Notes under the pieces: model-generated
What the model was told of the DNA's origin: nothing
What the model saw: the letters and a program-made list of their open reading frames with translations, nothing else
Database searches by the model: none
From: Anaerolineae bacterium
GTDB lineage: Bacteria > Chloroflexota > Anaerolineae > B4-G1 > SLSP01
Length of the DNA: 10,034 bases
NCBI GenBank assembly: GCA_016934645.1
Contig: JAFGSL010000519.1
Location: 1-10,034 of the forward strand
Direction of reading: 5' to 3'
Shown: in pieces, positions 6,434 to 10,034 of the stretch
Layout: every line of letters starts with the position of its first letter
Position numbering within the stretch: position 1 is the first letter of the stretch
Translations under genes and position numbers: made by a program

Positions 6434-6930
6434 TTAGGCCATTCCGTAAAGCCTGGGCAAGGATCGCCATCTCGTTCGTATTCGTGGGGATGGCCGTCTA
6501 CCTCGCTACCAACACGGCCTTTTCTATGCTTTCTCTCAGTCACAAGTATGTGACAGCAGTAACTGAAGCGGAGAAAACCATCACCCTGGCGGCCGGGCAG
6601 GCGCTGATCGCAGTCAGCGAGGGCACAGGAGGTCAATATACTGGCATGCCCCTGGTGTGGCTCGCGGGACTCGTTCTCTCGATCATCATGCTGCAGAGCC
6701 AGGCTTTCAGCAAAGCGACCGCCTGGGTAGGCATCCTGGGGCTAGGACTCTTGGTGGCAAGTATGCCCTTCGCCGGGTATACGACCACCGGGCCGACAAC
6801 AGCCATCGTGAACGCCATCATCGCCGTGACGTATATCGGCGGCGGATTGCTTTCGCTGGCGTGGTACATCCTGGTCGGCCTGAGGCTCTTGAAGCTAGTG
6901 ACGAAACCTTGAGGAAGGGGGAAATAAACA

Positions 6931-7590
6931 ATGTCTGTGAAGCTAACTGACAAATCTTTAGAAGCATTCGTAGATGAGCTATCAAGCGCGTCACCGACTC
7001 CAGGCGGGGGCAGTGTGGCAGCCTTGTCCGGTGCGCTGGGTGCGGCCCTGGTGAGCATGGTCTGCAATCTGACCGTCGGCAGGAAGAAATACGCCGGGGT
7101 TCAAGAGGATGTTACTGAACTAATGGAGCACTCTGAGCGATTACGTACGCAACTCACAGGGCTGATCGAAGCAGATGCCCAGGTTTTCACACAAGTGTCG
7201 CAAGCTATGAAGATGCCCCGCAACACGGATGATGAGAAGGTAAACCGTGCCGCGAAAATGGAAGACGCACTCAAAGCTGCGACGAACGTCCCAATGGAAG
7301 TGGCCGAGGCTTGTGTCGGCGTGATGAACCTATGCCAACCCGTGGCCGAGAAGGGGAATTCCAACGCAGTGAGTGACGCTGGCGTGGCTATGCTGATGGC
7401 AGAGGCAGGACTACGTAGCGCAGCGCTGAATGTTTTGATCAATCTGGGTTGGATCAAGGATCAGGAGTTTGTGAGCGTTATGCAAGCCCGGCTTGATCGT
7501 CTGTTGGCGGAGACATCAGGCCTACGAGACGAGGTGTATGGCTTTGTGGAGAGCAAACTCTTGAGGAAACACGAGCGAGGAGAAGATTGA
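6931..7590 (+). CDS. fchA: Cyclodeaminase/cyclohydrolase family protein (FchA-like)
   Basis: A 219-residue, mainly helical member of the formiminotransferase-cyclodeaminase C-terminal family. Such proteins convert 5-formimino-tetrahydrofolate to 5,10-methenyl-tetrahydrofolate, or act as methenyl-tetrahydrofolate cyclohydrolase in methylotrophs and acetogens. The family's opening signature ASPTPGGGSVAAL (20-32) binds the folate, and the second signature NSNAVSDAGVA (143-153), with Asp149, is intact. The length matches the stand-alone bacterial form, not the fused animal enzyme. The protein should be cytosolic. It starts 18 bases after the interrupted membrane gene with GGGGGA at 6917-6922, and its stop is one base before folD, so the two are almost surely cotranscribed. 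No histidine-degradation gene is nearby, which favours the one-carbon role over formimino transfer; that is inference. Confidence 0.92.
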   Translation: MSVKLTDKSLEAFVDELSSASPTPGGGSVAALSGALGAALVSMVCNLTVGRKKYAGVQEDVTELMEHSERLRTQLTGLIEADAQVFTQVSQAMKMPRNTDDEKVNRAAKMEDALKAATNVPMEVAEACVGVMNLCQPVAEKGNSNAVSDAGVAMLMAEAGLRSAALNVLINLGWIKDQEFVSVMQARLDRLLAETSGLRDEVYGFVESKLLRKHERGED

Positions 7591-7591
7591 A

Positions 7592-8473
7592 ATGGCAGCA
7601 ACCATCCTGGATGGCCGCGAGCTGGCAAAAACTCTAGGCAAGCAGATTGAAAAGGACGTTTCCCGCCTTAAAGAGCAGCACGGTGTGACGCCGACCGTCG
7701 CCGTGGTGCGTGCAGGTGAAGATCAAGCCTCAATCAGCTATGCCAGAGTGCTGAAGAAATCCTTTGTCAGGCACGGCATGGATTTGCAACTGCATATCTT
7801 ACCCGAGGCCACGACACAGAATGAGGTTATAGCCCTGATTGGCAAGCTGAATTCGGACACAGGCGTTCATGGCATCCTGGTGCAGGAGCCGCTGCTCAAA
7901 GGACTAGACGAAGTCGCCATCAAGGCGGCCCTGTCGCCAGATAAAGATGTGGACGGCGTTCACCCCATCAACGCCGGTCGACTTACGCAAGCAGCCCCGG
8001 TAGGGCGTGCGTCCAACGATACACCGTTCTTCGTGCCGGCGACGCCGGCTGGGGGCCTTGAAATCCTGAAACAGTACCATGTCAAACTGGAAGGCAAGCG
8101 CGCAGTGGTTGCCGGTCGTTCATCCATCGTTGGCAAACCGATGGCGCTCTTGCTCCTGCGCGAAAATGCCACAGTGGCGATCTGTCACTCGCGGACCAAG
8201 GATTTGGCGGACGTGTGCCACAGCGCCGATATTCTCTGCAGTGCCGTAGGCCGGGCCAGGTTCATCAAAGGCGAGTGGATCAAACCCGGGGCAGTGGTCA
8301 TCGACTTCGGTATCAATTTCGTGGATGATGCGATGTGCGGGGATGTGGATTTCGAGGCAGCGGTGAAAGTGGCGGGTATGATCACACCCGTACCAGGTGG
8401 CACCGGCCCTATGACCAGCATCATGTTGATGAGAAACACCATCAAAGCAGCAGGCCTCAGGCAAGAGACCTGA
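7592..8473 (+). CDS. folD: FolD-family methylene-THF dehydrogenase, cyclohydrolase Lys replaced
   Basis: A 293-residue FolD-type enzyme of one-carbon metabolism, NADP-linked oxidation of 5,10-methylene-tetrahydrofolate to methenyl-tetrahydrofolate, in most relatives followed by hydrolysis to 10-formyl-tetrahydrofolate. The catalytic domain has Tyr50, Gln98 in GILVQEP and Asp121 in DKDVDG; the Rossmann half has GRSSIVGKPM (175-184), and ITPVPGGTGPMT (264-275) closes the site. The family's key Lys, four residues after the Tyr in YxxxK and number 54 in the E. coli enzyme, is Leu54 here; Lys55 and Lys56 follow. The usual QLPLP is QEPLL. The loop before PATPAGG is longer than in E. coli. Its ribosome binding site GAGGAG (7577-7582) lies inside fchA. 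The dehydrogenase role is likely; the cyclohydrolase role is doubtful. Confidence 0.93.
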   Translation: MAATILDGRELAKTLGKQIEKDVSRLKEQHGVTPTVAVVRAGEDQASISYARVLKKSFVRHGMDLQLHILPEATTQNEVIALIGKLNSDTGVHGILVQEPLLKGLDEVAIKAALSPDKDVDGVHPINAGRLTQAAPVGRASNDTPFFVPATPAGGLEILKQYHVKLEGKRAVVAGRSSIVGKPMALLLLRENATVAICHSRTKDLADVCHSADILCSAVGRARFIKGEWIKPGAVVIDFGINFVDDAMCGDVDFEAAVKVAGMITPVPGGTGPMTSIMLMRNTIKAAGLRQET

Positions 8474-8489
8474 ATCTCACAGTACGACG

Positions 8490-9008
8490 ATGAAAACCAT
8501 AGCACTGACGCCGCATCAAATGATCACGCTCAATGATTATCCGATATACAGCATAGAAACGTTGCGCCTGTATTTTTCCAGATGCCAAAGCGGACAGGCA
8601 TTGCCGCTTGTTCCGGTCATCCACAAAGCCATTGTGCGCCAGTATTTCACCCCTGAGCTTTCCGGGAAGCTAGAAACGTTTGAGCAGGCCAATCCTCTAG
8701 CGACCTATTTTATGGTGGATGGAAGCCATAGAACGACCGCCCTAGCGCTGACCGGACGTAAGATTGACGCCATCGTCTATGCTACCGATGCCGACATTGT
8801 AGAAGCGCGCCGATTGGTCGACACAGGCCGGGTTCTTAACAATGCAACACTGACATACTCGCTGGCAGAAAACTGCATGATCCTAAGACAGCACTTCCAA
8901 GAAAGAGCTTATTTTATGACGGTACAGCAGAAGACCGAAAAACTGATACGTGACAACTACATCGCGCACTATGGGTTGCTGGATCAAGGCGTCATAGACG
9001 CCTTTTAG
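8490..9008 (+). CDS. Small ParB/sulfiredoxin-like domain protein, orphan
   Basis: A 172-residue soluble protein. The centre holds FMVDGSHRTTALALTGRKI (74-92), which resembles the ParB N-terminal nuclease-like motif in which an acidic-Gly-x-(H/R)-R loop followed by a helix binds nucleotide; upstream, the strand PLVPVI (39-44) fits the preceding ParB strand pair. Downstream (about 100-172) is helical and lacks any helix-turn-helix I can recognise, so a DNA-partitioning role is not supported, and there is no parA beside it. The start has no clear ribosome binding site and lies 16 bases after folD, so it may be translated by reinitiation in the folate operon. The ParB-like call is tentative; the exact activity (nuclease, CTPase, or other) is unknown. 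Confidence 0.65.
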   Translation: MKTIALTPHQMITLNDYPIYSIETLRLYFSRCQSGQALPLVPVIHKAIVRQYFTPELSGKLETFEQANPLATYFMVDGSHRTTALALTGRKIDAIVYATDADIVEARRLVDTGRVLNNATLTYSLAENCMILRQHFQERAYFMTVQQKTEKLIRDNYIAHYGLLDQGVIDAF

Positions 9009-9032
9009 CTATCATTTGTAGGGAGGACTGCG

Positions 9033-10007
9033 ATGGCCAAAGAAACTCGCGGAACGTTTTTCTCAGAACGTGTGTGGCCCGTAGTGCGGGCATTGGTGCT
9101 GCAATTACTCCTAATGATGGGGATAATCGGTGGGTTGGTCGCCATTCTGGTTTTCACCGTCCTCGTCGATCAACTCCAATGGCTGCACATTGACTTCCAT
9201 GGTCAGACAATGGAGACAATCAGCCCCGAAGGCAAGATTTGGGGGCTTAGTATCATTTTCGCCGTCAATCTGCTCCTGACTATCGGGGCGTGGCGACTCT
9301 TGGAGCGGAAACGGCTATCCGGTATGTTGTGGAAGTTCTCTCGCGATCAGTGGCGGCCTTTGTTGTGGGGGCTGCTGGCCGGCTTGGGAGAAGTGTTACT
9401 GGTCTTCGGTGGTATGCTGCTTTTTGGTGTCGTGCACCCCCGCTGGGGATTATCCGCCGTATCCCCGAAGACCGTCGCTATGGCCCTTGGTTGGGTTTTC
9501 GCCTCTTCAGTTATCGGGCCTATAGCGGAGGAAGTGCTAAATCGTGGGTATTGGTTTCAAAACATCAAACGCGGCTGGGGGATTGTCACGGCGACGGTAG
9601 TTACATCACTGTTGTTTGGCGGGCTACATTTGCTTAACCCCAACGCCGAGATTCTGGGAGCGGTCAACATTGCTCTGTCGGCAGCCGTATGGGTGTTAGG
9701 CATGCTGTGGTTGCGCTCATTGTGGTTTCCTATCGGTTGGCATGCAGCGTGGAATTTCGCGCAATTCTTTGTGGTAGGGCTGCCCAACTCTGGCATTTCG
9801 GTAAGCAGTATGGGATTAGAAGGTAGCACATTGCTGGTCTCTGAATTGTCTGGTTCCCACTGGTTGACAGGGGGTGACTTTGGAATGGAAGCCAGTTTGT
9901 TCAAGACCATCATTTTGATAATGGTGCTTGTGGGAACACTCTGGCTGAAAAAAACCATGGTAGCAAAATCAGCTAGAGAGCAGTTCCTCGAGTCCCGCCA
10001 GATATAG
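9033..10007 (+). CDS. CPBP-family intramembrane glutamic endopeptidase (CAAX/Abi type)
   Basis: A 324-residue polytopic membrane protein with about eight hydrophobic segments (for example 17-45, 71-89, 108-133, 146-164, 207-226, 231-249, 289-305). The three conserved CPBP motifs are all present: EEVLNR (Glu166, Glu167, Arg171), FGGLH (His199) and HAAWN (His237, Asn241), which form the active site in the Rce1-type proteases. Bacterial members cleave small peptides or membrane proteins, confer self-immunity to bacteriocins, or act as accessory factors; nothing here says which. GGGAGG at 9021-9026 with 6-base spacing supports the start. No bacteriocin-like peptide gene is seen next to it within the window; downstream sequence is cut off 27 bases after the stop. 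Confidence 0.9.
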   Translation: MAKETRGTFFSERVWPVVRALVLQLLLMMGIIGGLVAILVFTVLVDQLQWLHIDFHGQTMETISPEGKIWGLSIIFAVNLLLTIGAWRLLERKRLSGMLWKFSRDQWRPLLWGLLAGLGEVLLVFGGMLLFGVVHPRWGLSAVSPKTVAMALGWVFASSVIGPIAEEVLNRGYWFQNIKRGWGIVTATVVTSLLFGGLHLLNPNAEILGAVNIALSAAVWVLGMLWLRSLWFPIGWHAAWNFAQFFVVGLPNSGISVSSMGLEGSTLLVSELSGSHWLTGGDFGMEASLFKTIILIMVLVGTLWLKKTMVAKSAREQFLESRQI

Positions 10008-10034
10008 CTCAGGATCACGGCGGAAACGGCGCTG

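Larger units (their letters stand above)
6035..6912 (+). pseudogene. Multi-pass membrane protein gene interrupted by a short inserted element
   Basis: The N-terminal part (6035-6310) encodes 92 residues with hydrophobic segments near 20-40 and 63-88, ending ...AIYDALR. The continuation is found only after an inserted element: from 6439 the sequence reads PFRKAWARIAISF and runs on in frame to the TGA at 6910-6912 with several more helices. Removing 128 bases (one target copy plus the element) joins CTT AGG to CCA TTC and gives a continuous 249-codon frame, which is strong evidence of a recent break. As it stands, translation runs into the element and stops at 6406 after 123 residues. A remnant frame could restart from a GTG at 6484. 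The protein looks like the DUF4386-type membrane families of unknown function; that label is tentative. GAGGT at 6022-6026, eight bases upstream, supports the start. Confidence 0.85.

Noticed and set aside
6371..6438. Two near-identical AT-rich repeats resembling a minimal CRISPR array
   Set aside because: The units are tandem with only about 11-12 variable bases between the shared parts, too short for spacers, and the second copy is the terminal inverted repeat of an inserted element; no cas gene is present.
6484..6912. Independent 142-residue membrane protein gene
   Set aside because: It is the C-terminal part of the interrupted gene: removing the insertion joins it in frame to the upstream 92 residues, and its GTG has no convincing ribosome binding site.
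9033..10007. Abi-type phage defence or bacteriocin immunity system
   Set aside because: The protease family can serve in such systems, but no toxin, bacteriocin or defence gene is adjacent in the visible sequence.

Overview
The window is a densely packed stretch of bacterial chromosome in which every supported gene lies on the + strand, mostly with gaps of 1 to 60 bases. Base composition is moderately GC-rich. The family mix (a cytosolic family 3 glycosidase of the type with a long C-terminal loop, an iodotyrosine-deiodinase-like nitroreductase, an FchA plus FolD pair, several lineage-restricted membrane proteins) and a short AT-rich inserted element with CTTAG motifs would suit an environmental Chloroflexota (Anaerolineae-like) bacterium. 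That assignment is inference; no rRNA or marker gene is present to confirm it.

Layout. Positions 1-225 hold the decayed or truncated C-terminal end of a GNAT acetyltransferase, whose stop overlaps the ATG of a deiodinase-like flavoprotein (222-893). A short, apparently broken reading frame follows (about 890-1053). Next comes a large beta-glucosidase-type GH3 enzyme (1071-3251). Between it and the next gene lies a two-tier perfect inverted repeat (3268-3334). It is followed by a PH-like protein with a charged linker (3367-4125), a NIF3-family metal protein (4151-4933), a four-helix membrane protein with paired Cys motifs (4971-5486) and an ICMT-like membrane methyltransferase (5544-6011). A multi-pass membrane protein gene (6035-6912) is interrupted by a 121-bp element with imperfect terminal inverted repeats and a 7-bp target duplication. 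Then come the one-carbon pair fchA (6931-7590) and folD (7592-8473), a small ParB-like orphan (8490-9008) and a CPBP/CAAX-type membrane protease (9033-10007). The last 27 bases hold nothing recognisable.

How the genes relate. Only fchA-folD is a clear functional unit: both act on methenyl-/methylene-tetrahydrofolate and they are one base apart. The FolD has Leu where the family has its catalytic cyclohydrolase Lys, so FchA may supply the cyclohydrolase step while FolD keeps the dehydrogenase step. The rest reads as a series of single-purpose accessory genes. No defence system, CRISPR array, complete transposon, tRNA or rRNA is seen. The most informative signals are the dated-looking insertion at 6304-6438 (excising it restores an exact 249-codon frame), the conserved deiodinase triad, and the FolD substitution.
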